The notes: a model not told the origin generated them from the letters alone. A stretch of DNA of 8,269 nucleotides from Micrococcaceae bacterium (GCA_003486025.1 DNHA01000121.1:1967-10235); one strand, 5' to 3'; counted from the first letter of the stretch, positions 1-6,405 are shown. A program made the numbers and translations.

Positions 1-123
1 GATTTCTCCACGTGGTGCCATCAAGCCCGATAGCAGTGTATAGGGTCTGCAGGAATTTTTCACAGGAAGCGTTGTCCCAGCGCTTCGACGAATGGACAGT
101 CTCAAGGGAATCCGTGGATCTCG

Positions 124-147
124 TGCGTAGCCGATGTTCGCTACGCA
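124..147. other. Perfect 8-bp stem-loop upstream of the DUF2188 gene
   Basis: The arms TGCGTAGC (124-131) and GCTACGCA (140-147) are exact reverse complements around an 8-base loop. No T-run follows on either strand, so a standard intrinsic terminator is not shown. It could be the end of a transcript entering from the left, a leader hairpin of the DUF2188 mRNA, or a protein-binding palindrome. The rest of bases 1-207 holds no gene I can support. One forward frame is open from the left edge to a TGA at 180-182, but its translation resembles nothing I know. Confidence 0.4.
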
Positions 148-192
148 GCGGTGCGAGAATGGCAGAAGGCCATAACGCGTGAGTGCAAAGTC

Positions 193-199
193 GAAAGGA
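193..199 (+). promoter_or_regulatory. Ribosome binding site of the DUF2188 gene
   Basis: GAAAGGA lies 8 bases before the ATG at 208. It decides the start: the longer reading frame from the GTG at 151 has no comparable purine-rich site in front of it. Confidence 0.6.
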
Positions 200-207
200 T
201 ACGGAAA

Positions 208-408
208 ATGAGCAGAAATCATCTGCATGTACTGGTCAAGGACCCCGGGCAATGGACTGTTTCCCTCGGCGGACAACACGTGGCAACGAGCAAATCCCAG
301 GCAGAGGCCTACCAGCAGGCGTTGGCCAAGGCTGAAAAACTCGGAGACGCGGTGATCTTTGTCCACGATGACGAAGGCGAGCTGGAGTTCGAGGAAACGT
401 ATCCGTAG
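208..408 (+). CDS. DUF2188 domain-containing small protein
   Basis: This is a 66-residue protein of unknown biochemical role. It resembles DUF2188, a family of very small bacterial proteins. Residues 6-22 hold a strand-like stretch with the W16-T-V-S core. The motif A-T-S-K-S-Q-A-E-A (residues 26-34) then leads into a helix to about residue 45 (family members typically have S-K-x-E-A followed by a helix). A last strand, AVIFVHDDEGELEF (48-61), corresponds to the family's closing hydrophobic-plus-acidic segment. There is no signal peptide, membrane segment or cysteine. The ATG at 208 is preferred because GAAAGGA lies 8 bases upstream; a GTG at 151 would add 19 residues foreign to the family. 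It stands alone, with the next gene about 600 bases away. The family call rests on pattern only; a function in stress or storage is unproven. Confidence 0.72.
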   Translation: MSRNHLHVLVKDPGQWTVSLGGQHVATSKSQAEAYQQALAKAEKLGDAVIFVHDDEGELEFEETYP

Positions 409-1012
409 CCTGCCGACAATTTCAGCAGCGATGTCCGCACTGAGCGGTCGCGGCACATTGCAGGGCTGTCAGAGGACCCACACGTCCGCCAAGGAATTAG
501 TTCAAGGTATGCCGGATAGGGCGCTGGGTTACCCGGCTCTGCTTCGACAGTTCGCTTGGGCTTGGATGGTAAAAGCTGTGTCCGTAAACCTGAATGCCAG
601 CTGAGCGTCCCGGTTTGTGAACGTGGGCTTTCGCGTTGCCACTCGTGAACTGACGCCAGCGGTGGAGCGCATTCGTAGCGGGCCCGCAAACCCCGTGTTC
701 TCAGGCATAAAGAGCGGTTGAAGAGGACTGTGCCTGCAGCCGCCAAAAGTCCGCTACCGTGCACGAACGGATTTGGCAACATGGATCCGGGCTTGCGAAG
801 CGGTGTAACGAATTGATAACTTGTGCTTACTGACTTGGTCATTTTGGAATTTGTTGCATGTGTGGACATCGAGTGGCTGCTAATCCAGATTCCAATCAGA
901 CACGGTTTTCCGGAGCACGGCCGTCGCACCTGGCGGCAGGGCCGAAGCGCGGGAACAGTGTGGCCTAAAGGGAGTATTCGAAGAGTTACGAACAAATATG
1001 GAGGTAGTGCAC
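409..1012. other. Gene-free stretch of about 600 bases
   Basis: I find no supportable gene here. A 302-codon minus-strand frame (309-1217) crosses the whole stretch. It is very poor in acidic residues and rich in R, S, P and T, and its third positions are only about 57% G/C over the 53 codons I counted (420-578), against roughly 87% in the MurG-like gene, so it reads as non-coding. A 78-codon plus frame from 823 has no RBS. Small palindromes occur (GCGGGCCCGC at 678-687), none with terminator character. A poor -35/-10 pair (TTGCGA 793-798, ATAACT 816-821, 17-base spacer) could serve the gene at 1013 but would give a leader of nearly 190 bases. The stretch may be a decayed gene, a long leader or an unrecognised RNA. 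Confidence 0.5.
1000..1005 (+). promoter_or_regulatory. Ribosome binding site that sets the start at GTG 1013
   Basis: GGAGGT is a near-perfect Shine-Dalgarno core, 7 bases before the GTG at 1013. An in-frame ATG at 998 overlaps this site and has no good site of its own, so the GTG is the more likely start. Confidence 0.72.
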
Positions 1013-1441
1013 GTGGCGGGACGTATTGTGAGGTCGAAAACTGCCGAACGAGTAACTGAACTCTTAGGTTCCCGTGAAGGGCGCAAGCACCTGTCCCAGT
1101 ATGGCTGGGTTGAAGGTATGCCTGTGGTGATGTCTGAATCCCAAGAGGCACTAGACGACGTGATGGCATTGGTATCCGTGCACGGGCGGGCAGTGCTCGT
1201 TGCCATGCTTGATCCACGCAGTGCAGACCCGTTGTTCTTGCATGTTTCAGCTCCGAACCCGGCGCTGAGCATTGTGAACAGTGTTGCGCAGGGGACCAGC
1301 ATCGGCGCGCTCTTTGAGGCGGCCGAGCACGAAGGAATGATGACTTTCCGGGTCAAGTACTGGAAATACAGTGCCGTGGCCCACCTCATTCCCGCCTATC
1401 GGGCAACTGCCACAGAAGCACAACTTTCTTACAGGAACTAG
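1013..1441 (+). CDS. Hypothetical protein of 142 residues, family not recognised
   Basis: I do not recognise this protein. From the GTG at 1013 it has 142 residues; the ATG at 998 would add five. It is soluble in appearance, with no signal peptide, transmembrane span or cysteine. Visible pieces are a charged N-terminal helix (about residues 7-25), an apparent alpha/beta core with the strand RAVLVAMLD, the segment PLFLHVSAPNPALSIVNSV, and an aromatic basic patch FRVKYWKYSAVAHLIPAYR near the C-terminus. Coding status is supported by the strong GGAGGT site, a sensible amino-acid mix and a strong hairpin after the stop. Codon use is odd: in the first 60 codons about 55% end in G or C, against about 87% in the first 40 codons of the MurG-like gene, and there is a TTA leucine codon, rare in high-GC actinobacteria. 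That fits a transferred, fast-evolving or weakly expressed gene. It converges on the PRC-barrel gene and appears monocistronic. Confidence 0.68.
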   Translation: MAGRIVRSKTAERVTELLGSREGRKHLSQYGWVEGMPVVMSESQEALDDVMALVSVHGRAVLVAMLDPRSADPLFLHVSAPNPALSIVNSVAQGTSIGALFEAAEHEGMMTFRVKYWKYSAVAHLIPAYRATATEAQLSYRN

Positions 1442-1450
1442 ATGCCCCTC

Positions 1451-1474
1451 TAGCCACCTCGGCGCGGGAGGCTA
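1451..1474 (+). other. Small hairpin in the 3' region of the 142-residue gene
   Basis: TAGCC (1451-1455) pairs with GGCTA (1470-1474). After an A/A mismatch, CCT (1457-1459) can pair with GGG (1466-1468, one wobble), leaving the loop CGGCGC. It begins 9 bases after the stop codon and precedes the main terminator hairpin. It is modest by itself, but it would be enclosed by the alternative pairing between 1440-1448 and 1497-1505. Confidence 0.35.
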
Positions 1475-1494
1475 CTGACAAGCATTGCCACCAG

Positions 1495-1526
1495 GTGGGG
1501 CATCTGCCTTCGGGCAGATGCCCCAC
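1495..1526 (+). terminator. Strong 14-bp hairpin with TTCG tetraloop, likely terminator
   Basis: Bases 1495-1508 and 1513-1526 are perfect reverse complements over 14 pairs, closed by the extra-stable C(TTCG)G tetraloop (loop 1509-1512). It lies 54 bases after the stop of the 142-residue gene. No T-run follows on either strand (the plus side continues AGTGCTTAAT). U-less hairpins of this kind are common at gene ends in high-GC actinobacteria; otherwise it would act as a 3' stabiliser or with Rho. Being symmetrical, it could also limit read-through from the opposing PRC-barrel gene. Confidence 0.75.
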
Positions 1527-1573
1527 AGTGCTTAATCCGGAGTTCAGTGAAGACCAGGATATTTTGAAGCGCC

Positions 1574-1602
1574 AAAAAGGGCCGGCATACTGACCGGCCC
1601 TT
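1574..1602 (-). terminator. Intrinsic terminator of the PRC-barrel/DUF2382 gene
   Basis: On the minus strand AAGGGCCGG and CCGGCCCTT form a 9-bp GC-rich stem (plus coordinates 1594-1602 and 1577-1585) with an 8-base loop. The stem end runs into TTTTT (plus A-run 1574-1578). It starts about 47 bases after the minus-strand stop at 1650. This is a textbook stem plus T-tract arrangement in the orientation of that gene. Confidence 0.85.
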
Positions 1603-1649
1603 GTCGGAAGTGCATCCGCCAGCCTCAGCTGCGGCCGGCGAACATCGGC

Positions 1650-2447
1650 TTAGCGGTTTGGCCCGTCATCCAAGCCGTCGGTTTCAATACGTTCCTTGCG
1701 CAGTTGCTCATCGATACGCTCGTCCTCGACGACCGTTTCCTTGTCCAAGCGGACCCGCTCTACGGGAACGGCTTCCTTGTCAACCACTGGACGTTCGGCA
1801 TGGAGCGTGACTTCCTGTTCCTCGGAACCCAGATCGCCACCTGCCACTGCGTCCGAAGCCTGCGCCCCGGTAATCGGCTCGCGTTCGAGCCTGACCTCTT
1901 CGTGGCTGACGGGAACGGTTGTGGTCACGTCCTCGGTTACTACGTGCTTGCGCAACCGGACCTTGCCGGTCTGCACCTGCTCGGTGCCCACACGCAGCTG
2001 TTCTTCGGAACGGGTCATGGACTGATCGGCTCCCGCATCTTCATCATCGAGACCTGACCGCTGCAAAGAACCGGTGGATGCCTCGCCTGCAGTCGACTCG
2101 GTGTCGACGCCGGTTGGTTCCGCGAAGTCATAAGCCCGGCCGTAGTACTCGAAGAGCTCCTGCTCCTCGGAAGGACTCAGCTGAGTCTGCGCATCGACTC
2201 GCGGAGCCTCCTCGACCGTCTTCTTGTCGAAGGGAACATTCAAGGTGTCTCCGGCCACGCTGGCATCGGCCAGCGGAACAAAATTTTCTGACAGGCCGAA
2301 GAACCCGGTGTTCACGGTAACCCACTCGGGTTCACCGGTCTGTTCGTCCAGGAAAACTTGGCCGAGCTTTCCAATCTTCTCCCCATCGTTTCCGATGACG
2401 GTGCCGCCGATAAGGCTTAATTCGTGAAGCTGGTCTGTGTTGATCAT
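1650..2447 (-). CDS. PRC-barrel and DUF2382 (YsnF/AvaK-type) stress protein
   Basis: This is a 265-residue cytoplasmic protein. Residues 1-75 are a PRC-barrel domain: a five-residue lead, LIGGTVIGNDGEKIGKLG, the strand pair around EWVTVNTGFFG (41-51), and FVPLADA (56-62). A low-complexity acidic linker (about 80-145) includes a YYGRAYDF segment. Residues 146-257 form a DUF2382 domain: RLRKHVVTEDVTTTVPVSHE (164-183), EEVRLEREPI (183-192), then the repeated half ERPVVDKEAVPVERVRLDKE (218-237) and QLRKERIE (248-255). Proteins of this architecture are frequent in actinobacteria and cyanobacteria and are described as general or photosynthetic stress proteins; the molecular activity is not established. 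The start is backed by AGAAGGAG on the minus strand (plus 2454-2461), 6 bases before the ATG. A GATAAT box lies about 33 bases upstream (plus 2480-2485) without a good -35. It is a single-gene unit with a clear terminator. Confidence 0.93.
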   Translation of the reverse strand: MINTDQLHELSLIGGTVIGNDGEKIGKLGQVFLDEQTGEPEWVTVNTGFFGLSENFVPLADASVAGDTLNVPFDKKTVEEAPRVDAQTQLSPSEEQELFEYYGRAYDFAEPTGVDTESTAGEASTGSLQRSGLDDEDAGADQSMTRSEEQLRVGTEQVQTGKVRLRKHVVTEDVTTTVPVSHEEVRLEREPITGAQASDAVAGGDLGSEEQEVTLHAERPVVDKEAVPVERVRLDKETVVEDERIDEQLRKERIETDGLDDGPNR

Positions 2448-2545
2448 GAGTTTCTCCTTCTGCTGCGTTCGTCAATGAAATTATCAAATCCAAACAGCCT
2501 GACCGGATGTGGTGCCGGTCTGCTGAAGCTGCGCCTCGATAGGGG

Positions 2546-2571
2546 CGTGACACGAGAAAACTTCTCTCACG
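2546..2571. repeat. Bulged inverted repeat upstream of the PRC-barrel gene
   Basis: CGTGA (2546-2550) pairs with TCACG (2567-2571) and GAGAA (2554-2558) pairs with TTCTC (2562-2566), with CAC unpaired on one side and a 3-base centre. It lies about 100 bases upstream of the PRC-barrel start, where an operator could sit. There is no independent evidence for a regulator, and the arms are short enough to be chance. Confidence 0.25.
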
Positions 2572-3036
2572 CGGCCATCACGTTGCCGCGCTGAGTCGAC
2601 TATTGCATGAAATGCAAATGAGGATTTCCAAGCTTGTGCCTGCATGCCCGCAAGCTCCGCAATGCCTGTGAATCTCGCGGGTATCCTTACATTGGCCAGT
2701 GGATCGACTCCACAATCCGTGCGGCCCAGCGCGTGGCTGGTAGCTTCAACCGTCGGGCAAACCTATGGCACCAGTGTGTGCAGGATGCAAGACTCTCACA
2801 CCGGATCCTCCGGATTTGTTCCCTAAATCGTCCAGCCCAAACGGCACTGAACGGTGCTGGTCCGGATTCCTAGCGAGGGCAAAGCTGTGCCCGCGGAGGC
2901 CAGCTCTGAGGCGGCTGGAACGCGGCGTATCTGCGCATTGCCCGATGCCGAGACCGCGATGAGCACCGGACCACCTTGGATAGAGCCCGGCTGCAAAGTT
3001 GATTCTGCGCTGGATCAAAAATCCCAGCACAATCCG

Positions 3037-3060
3037 AGGCAGGAATCTCTGCCTATTTTG
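3037..3060 (+). terminator. Weak terminator-like hairpin in the gene-free stretch
   Basis: AGGCAG (3037-3042) and CTGCCT (3049-3054) form a 6-bp stem with the loop GAATCT, followed directly by ATTTTG. The stem is short and the T-run broken. If functional it would end a plus-strand transcript starting within 2580-3036, where no gene is seen, hinting at a small RNA; it may equally be chance. Confidence 0.3.
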
Positions 3061-3310
3061 AAGCGTCAGCGCCGTTTGGGCCGGTTGCTTGAGCCGGAAT
3101 TGCCGCTGGTATGAAACATCTTGTCGAGGGAAAGAAAAACTGCCTGACGTGGCATGCGGCACCGGAATGTCCAGCCCCGCGCACACAGCGAGGAATGAGA
3201 CTGCTCCGCAAAACCGGAAGAATGCTGGGAAATTCTGGGATCTGCGACACCGGGTATGGACGGAGGGATACTCTGCGGTGGATCAATACTCTCCGTGGGG
3301 AGAATTCACA

Positions 3311-3319
3311 GAAAGGCGG
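3311..3319 (+). promoter_or_regulatory. Ribosome binding site of the GT4 gene
   Basis: GAAAGGCGG, with AGGCGG ending 8 bases before the GTG at 3328, is the best Shine-Dalgarno match near the N-terminal Rossmann motif. It favours GTG 3328 over the in-frame ATG at 3256, whose extra 24 residues look non-coding. Confidence 0.5.
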
Positions 3320-3327
3320 CTAAGCAC

Positions 3328-4452
3328 GTGTCAATCCAGCTACTGGACGCGCCTGACCCACTTCGCATTGCGGTTCTTGCGCATCTGCACCATCCAATCC
3401 GCGCACCTTTTGCCGGCGGGATGGAAGCGCATACCGCGCATCTGGTCTCGGATCTCAGTTCGCGCGGACACCATGTCACGCTGTTCGCCAAAGCAGGCAG
3501 CGAAGCGCTTTGCCCGCGAGCCACGCTTCGGATCCATCCGGTGATCTCCGGGACTTTCGAGGTCCGGGGATATCCGGATGACCATCTTAAAAATGCGCAG
3601 CACCGGAAGCTGGACGGTGCGATGAAGTCAGCGGTAGAGCACATTCGTGCCGGCGATTTCGACGTGGTCATCAATAATTCCCTCAGTCCAATCCCTCACG
3701 CTCACCTGCAGGGAATGGCTGTCCTGCACATTCTGCACACCCCTCCGCTTCCCAGGATTACCTCGCTGCTGGACAAGCAGAAAACCGATGAGCGGCACCG
3801 ATTCGCTACGGTATCGGCCGCTAATGCCAGGGCATGGCGCCACTGGCTGCCGCAGCTGGAGATCATCCCCAATGGAATTAACATGGAATTCTGGGGCAGC
3901 CAGCACCATGCGGAGGTCGTTGCGGGAACCGCGGCCTGGACCGGACGCATCACCCCGGAGAAAGGCACGCATCTGGCCATCGCTGCGGCCCGGGCTAACA
4001 ATCTGCGATTGGCTATTGCCGGGCCCATCCAGGACCGGGAATACTTTGATGAGCTGATCGCCCCGTCCCTGGCCGAGGACGCCAGATACCTGGGGCATCT
4101 GCCGCAGGAGGAACTGCGGCAGCTCATTGGCTCCAGCGAGGTGTTCATCTCCTCGCCGCTGTGGGAAGAGCCCTTCGGACTGACCACGCTTGAGGCGATG
4201 GCCTGCGGCACCCCGGTCGCCGCCCTGCCCGCCGGGGCCATGGCAGAACTGATCGGAACGACCGGCGGCGCGCTCGCCACTGCGCGGACCGCCACGGCGC
4301 TTGGCCACGCAGTGGCAAGGGCCTTGGCCATGGACCGCCAGAAGGTGCGCGAACGCGCCGCGGGCTTTTCGCGTGAACTGATGATTGAAGCCTATGAATC
4401 CCTGCTCGCGCAGATCGCTGCGCCCCTTGCGCTTCGAGGCCGGGAATCATGA
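3328..4452 (+). CDS. GT4-family (GT-B) glycosyltransferase
   Basis: This 374-residue protein probably transfers a sugar from an NDP-sugar, with retention, in the cytoplasm or at the inner membrane face. The N-terminal Rossmann half starts with LRIAVLAH (12-19) and has the acceptor-side loop AGGMEAHTAHL with G30-G31-M32-E33, typical of GT4 enzymes. The inter-domain region reads IIPNGIN (179-185). The C-terminal donor half opens with TGRITPEKGTH (205-215) and carries a complete EX7E motif (E281-P-F-G-L-T-T-L-E289) followed by AMACGTPVAA; the two glutamates normally contact the nucleotide sugar. Length is normal for the family. Start: GTG 3328 gives a compact N-terminus and has an RBS, whereas the ATG at 3256 adds an atypical leader. 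Its stop overlaps the next start as ATGA (4449-4452), so the two genes are translationally coupled and probably act in one pathway. Donor and acceptor cannot be read from the sequence. Confidence 0.92.
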   Translation: MSIQLLDAPDPLRIAVLAHLHHPIRAPFAGGMEAHTAHLVSDLSSRGHHVTLFAKAGSEALCPRATLRIHPVISGTFEVRGYPDDHLKNAQHRKLDGAMKSAVEHIRAGDFDVVINNSLSPIPHAHLQGMAVLHILHTPPLPRITSLLDKQKTDERHRFATVSAANARAWRHWLPQLEIIPNGINMEFWGSQHHAEVVAGTAAWTGRITPEKGTHLAIAAARANNLRLAIAGPIQDREYFDELIAPSLAEDARYLGHLPQEELRQLIGSSEVFISSPLWEEPFGLTTLEAMACGTPVAALPAGAMAELIGTTGGALATARTATALGHAVARALAMDRQKVRERAAGFSRELMIEAYESLLAQIAAPLALRGRES

Positions 4453-5525
4453 GCGCACCGCGGATTTCCTACTATGCCCACCACGTGGGTTCCGGCCACC
4501 TGCGCCATGCCCGCAGGATCATCGACACCTCCGTCTTCGAGGTCCAGGTCACCAGCACCGGGCCGAACCACGGGACGCTGCTGCCGGCCGGGACAAATTA
4601 CGTCCCCTTAACCGCAGATGTGCACCCGGAGCAAACGACCCAACCGGCCACGGGCGGATACCTGCATTACGCGCCGGTGGGCAGACACATCACCGAACGT
4701 TTCGCCACGCTGAACCAGGCATGGAAGCAGTTTGCCCCCGATCTGGTAATGGTCGATGTATCGGTGGAAGTCGCACTCTTCGCCAAGCTCAGCGGCTACC
4801 GCGTGGCGATGCGGCGCATGCCCGGAAAACGCAGCGATAAGGCGCACGCCATGGCCTACAACATCGCTGACGCTCTTTTTGCCTACTATCCGCAGGAACT
4901 GGAAGATGCAGCTCATCTGGAGCGGTACGCGCATAAAAGCCACTACCTGGCGGTGCCGCGCCCCGAAGCGAATTTGGCACAGAGCCAGGATTCCAGCGGA
5001 TCTGCCGATGCTGGAACACTGCGGGGCAAAGTCGTGGTGCAGACCTCGCTCGGTTCTTCCATCGGGCAAGCGGACATTGTCCGGGCAGCGGCCTGCGCCA
5101 GTCAATGGTCCTGGGAGGTGCTCGGGTCGGTAAACCCGGACGGCTCAAGGATCCCGGAGAATCTGCGATTCCATGGGGTGGTGCCGGATCCAGCACCCTT
5201 CCTTGCACAGGCCACGGTAGTGATCACCTCCTCCGGGCACAACGCGGTATCTGCCGCGGCGGCCTGCGGCAGGCCAGTGCTGCTGATACCCGAAGAACGG
5301 CCCTTCGACGAACAGCGCTGCTATGCATCCATGCTGCAGCGAGCCACCGGATGCTTGATGCTCGACTCGTGGCAGAGCCCCGCAAACTGGAACATGATCC
5401 TCGAGCAGACGGCGCAGACCGACCGCTTCGCACTGGCCCGCGCCCTGTTCATTGACCCGGAGGATTTCACCGGGCGGCTTCGGTCTATGGCCGGGGACCT
5501 AGTGGCAGGGGCAAGCAGATGCTAA
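4449..5525 (+). CDS. MurG/GT28-like glycosyltransferase
   Basis: This is a 358-residue GT-B protein resembling the MurG/GT28 and UDP-glucuronosyltransferase-like group. The N-terminal glycine loop is HHVGSGHLRHARR (11-23), matching the GTGGH-type loop of MurG. The central part (about 95-125) reads FAPDLVMVDVSVEVAL. The C-terminal nucleotide-sugar half includes VVVQTSLGSS, the strand RFHGVVPDPAPFLAQATVVI, then SSGHNAVSAAAACGRPVLLI (261-280) and PEERPFDEQ (281-289), equivalent to the GGxxT/E...P...DQ signature of GT28. It is unlikely to be the peptidoglycan MurG: the glycine loop differs and no cell-wall division genes are adjacent. The ATG overlaps the preceding GT4 stop (ATGA), so expression depends on that gene. 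Its TAA stop overlaps the stop of the opposing GT2 gene. Third positions are strongly GC-rich (about 87% in the first 40 codons). The sugar transferred is unknown. Confidence 0.88.
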   Translation: MSAPRISYYAHHVGSGHLRHARRIIDTSVFEVQVTSTGPNHGTLLPAGTNYVPLTADVHPEQTTQPATGGYLHYAPVGRHITERFATLNQAWKQFAPDLVMVDVSVEVALFAKLSGYRVAMRRMPGKRSDKAHAMAYNIADALFAYYPQELEDAAHLERYAHKSHYLAVPRPEANLAQSQDSSGSADAGTLRGKVVVQTSLGSSIGQADIVRAAACASQWSWEVLGSVNPDGSRIPENLRFHGVVPDPAPFLAQATVVITSSGHNAVSAAAACGRPVLLIPEERPFDEQRCYASMLQRATGCLMLDSWQSPANWNMILEQTAQTDRFALARALFIDPEDFTGRLRSMAGDLVAGASRC

Positions 5526-6379
5526 TAGGGTTCCAGGCTCTGTGCCTGCTCGATTTCGCTCACGGTGGGATGGCGCAGGATCTGCAACGGCTCAGCCTCA
5601 GCGTTCCAATTGATCAGACCCAGTTGCTGGAAGGAAGCGAGCCAGCCTTCCATAGGCCAGATTCCCCAGCGCTGCCGGAAAATCTTGGCATTCTGGACGA
5701 TGTCCGCAAAATGGTTCAGCGGTGGTTTGTACACCGAGTGATGCTGGTGGAAGATGACCGCGCTGCTGAAAGTCACCGCGAGACCCTGTGCACGCGCGGC
5801 CAGAGCGAAATCGGTATCTTCGCCTCCGTATCCGCCGTAGCCGGTGCTGAATCCGCCAAGCCGCTCGAAGTCCCGGGCGTGGATGGCGAATCCCAAGGAC
5901 CAGAACATTTCGTGATGCTCGCAAGGAGTGTTGCGTGGAAGATCTGCCCGCGCGTGGTGCGCGACCGAAAGCTCCGCAAGCCGCTGATCGGCAGGCGTGG
6001 GCCCGGATTCCAAAGGCTGGCGCAGATAGCGCGGTTCGGCCATCACCAGCCCGCGGTGCTCTGCCAAGGCTTCGAGCAGCTCGGACAAAGCAGGTTGCGC
6101 GGGGATGCAATCGACATCCAGGAACACCAGCCGTTCCGAGCGTGCAGCGTGCGCTGCAGCATTACGTGCGCGGGCCAGCGGAAGTCCGCTTTCGTGCGGC
6201 AAGGACGGCAGATGGATAATCCGCAGTGGAAGGGTGCAGGCCACCGGCTCAGGCCGCGGATCATCCATGTACGCCACCACTACTTCCTGCGGCCGACAGG
6301 TGCTGCGCTGCACCCCGTCTAGCAGCCGCTGCAGGTGGCCGGCTCGGCCATGGGCAATCACCAAAACTGAAAATTCCAT
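5522..6379 (-). CDS. GT2-family (GT-A) glycosyltransferase with galactosyltransferase-type C-terminus
   Basis: This is a 285-residue inverting GT-A enzyme. The start MEFSVLVIAHGRAGHLQRLL (1-20) is the usual GT2 first strand and helix. ARARNAAAHAA (69-79) precedes the metal-binding DxD motif LVFLDVDC (D88-V-D90). FWSLGFAI (159-166) and GGFSTGYGGYGGEDTD (175-190) form the acceptor/catalytic segment of the Glyco_transf_7C type, with ED at 187-188 as the likely base region. FHQHH (210-214) may give a further metal ligand. No transmembrane segment is present, so it is cytoplasmic or peripheral. GAGGAA on the minus strand (plus 6384-6389) lies 4 bases before the ATG. It overlaps the MurG-like gene tail-to-tail by 4 bases and is divergent from the next glycosyltransferase, 104 bases away. 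This implies separate transcription within one functional cluster. Donor and acceptor are not determinable here. Confidence 0.92.
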   Translation of the reverse strand: MEFSVLVIAHGRAGHLQRLLDGVQRSTCRPQEVVVAYMDDPRPEPVACTLPLRIIHLPSLPHESGLPLARARNAAAHAARSERLVFLDVDCIPAQPALSELLEALAEHRGLVMAEPRYLRQPLESGPTPADQRLAELSVAHHARADLPRNTPCEHHEMFWSLGFAIHARDFERLGGFSTGYGGYGGEDTDFALAARAQGLAVTFSSAVIFHQHHSVYKPPLNHFADIVQNAKIFRQRWGIWPMEGWLASFQQLGLINWNAEAEPLQILRHPTVSEIEQAQSLEPY

Positions 6380-6405
6380 GTTGTTCCTCGGCTCCCTGGC
6401 CCTTA

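Larger units (their letters stand above)
2448..3327. other. Gene-free stretch of 880 bases before the glycosyltransferase cluster
   Basis: No gene can be supported. Several frames of 60-146 codons occur on both strands, but they lack RBSs, overlap each other and give compositions rich in R, S and P. The left end holds the leader and any promoter of the PRC-barrel gene. Small inverted repeats include TTGCAT-GAA-ATGCAA (2603-2617), the bulged palindrome at 2546-2571, and TCTCC-GTGG-GGAGA (3290-3303) just before the RBS of the first glycosyltransferase. One hairpin followed by ATTTTG sits at 3037-3060. I see no convincing -35/-10 pair for the glycosyltransferase operon. Remnants of a decayed gene or an untranslated RNA are possible. 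Confidence 0.5.

Noticed and set aside
435..447. CCGC/GCGG hairpin as terminator of the DUF2188 gene
   Set aside because: The stem is only 4 bp and has no T-run.
823..1059. 78-codon plus-strand frame overlapping the start of the 142-residue gene
   Set aside because: No RBS before its GTG, and it overlaps a gene with a near-perfect RBS in another frame.
309..1217. 302-codon open frame on the minus strand
   Set aside because: It lies antisense to two better genes at its ends, is very poor in acidic residues, has third positions near 57% G/C where counted, and has no recognisable domain.
2603..2617. Palindrome TTGCAT-GAA-ATGCAA as an operator
   Set aside because: A 6-3-6 repeat is expected about twice by chance in this window, and nothing links it to a promoter.
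1560..3065. 12-base direct repeat TATTTTGAAGCG at 1560-1571 and 3054-3065
   Set aside because: One or two 12-base matches are expected by chance in a window of this length, and the flanks do not match.
2634..3186. Short frames of 60-146 codons on both strands in the gene-free stretch
   Set aside because: No ribosome binding sites, mutual overlap, biased R/S/P-rich composition and no family resemblance.
3252..3257. GGGTAT as a stress-sigma -10 box before the GT4 gene
   Set aside because: No GTTT-type -35 box lies at the required distance upstream.
5519..6322. 267-codon open frame on the plus strand
   Set aside because: It is antisense to the GT2 gene with its DxD and GGEDTD motifs; the composition is a frame shadow.
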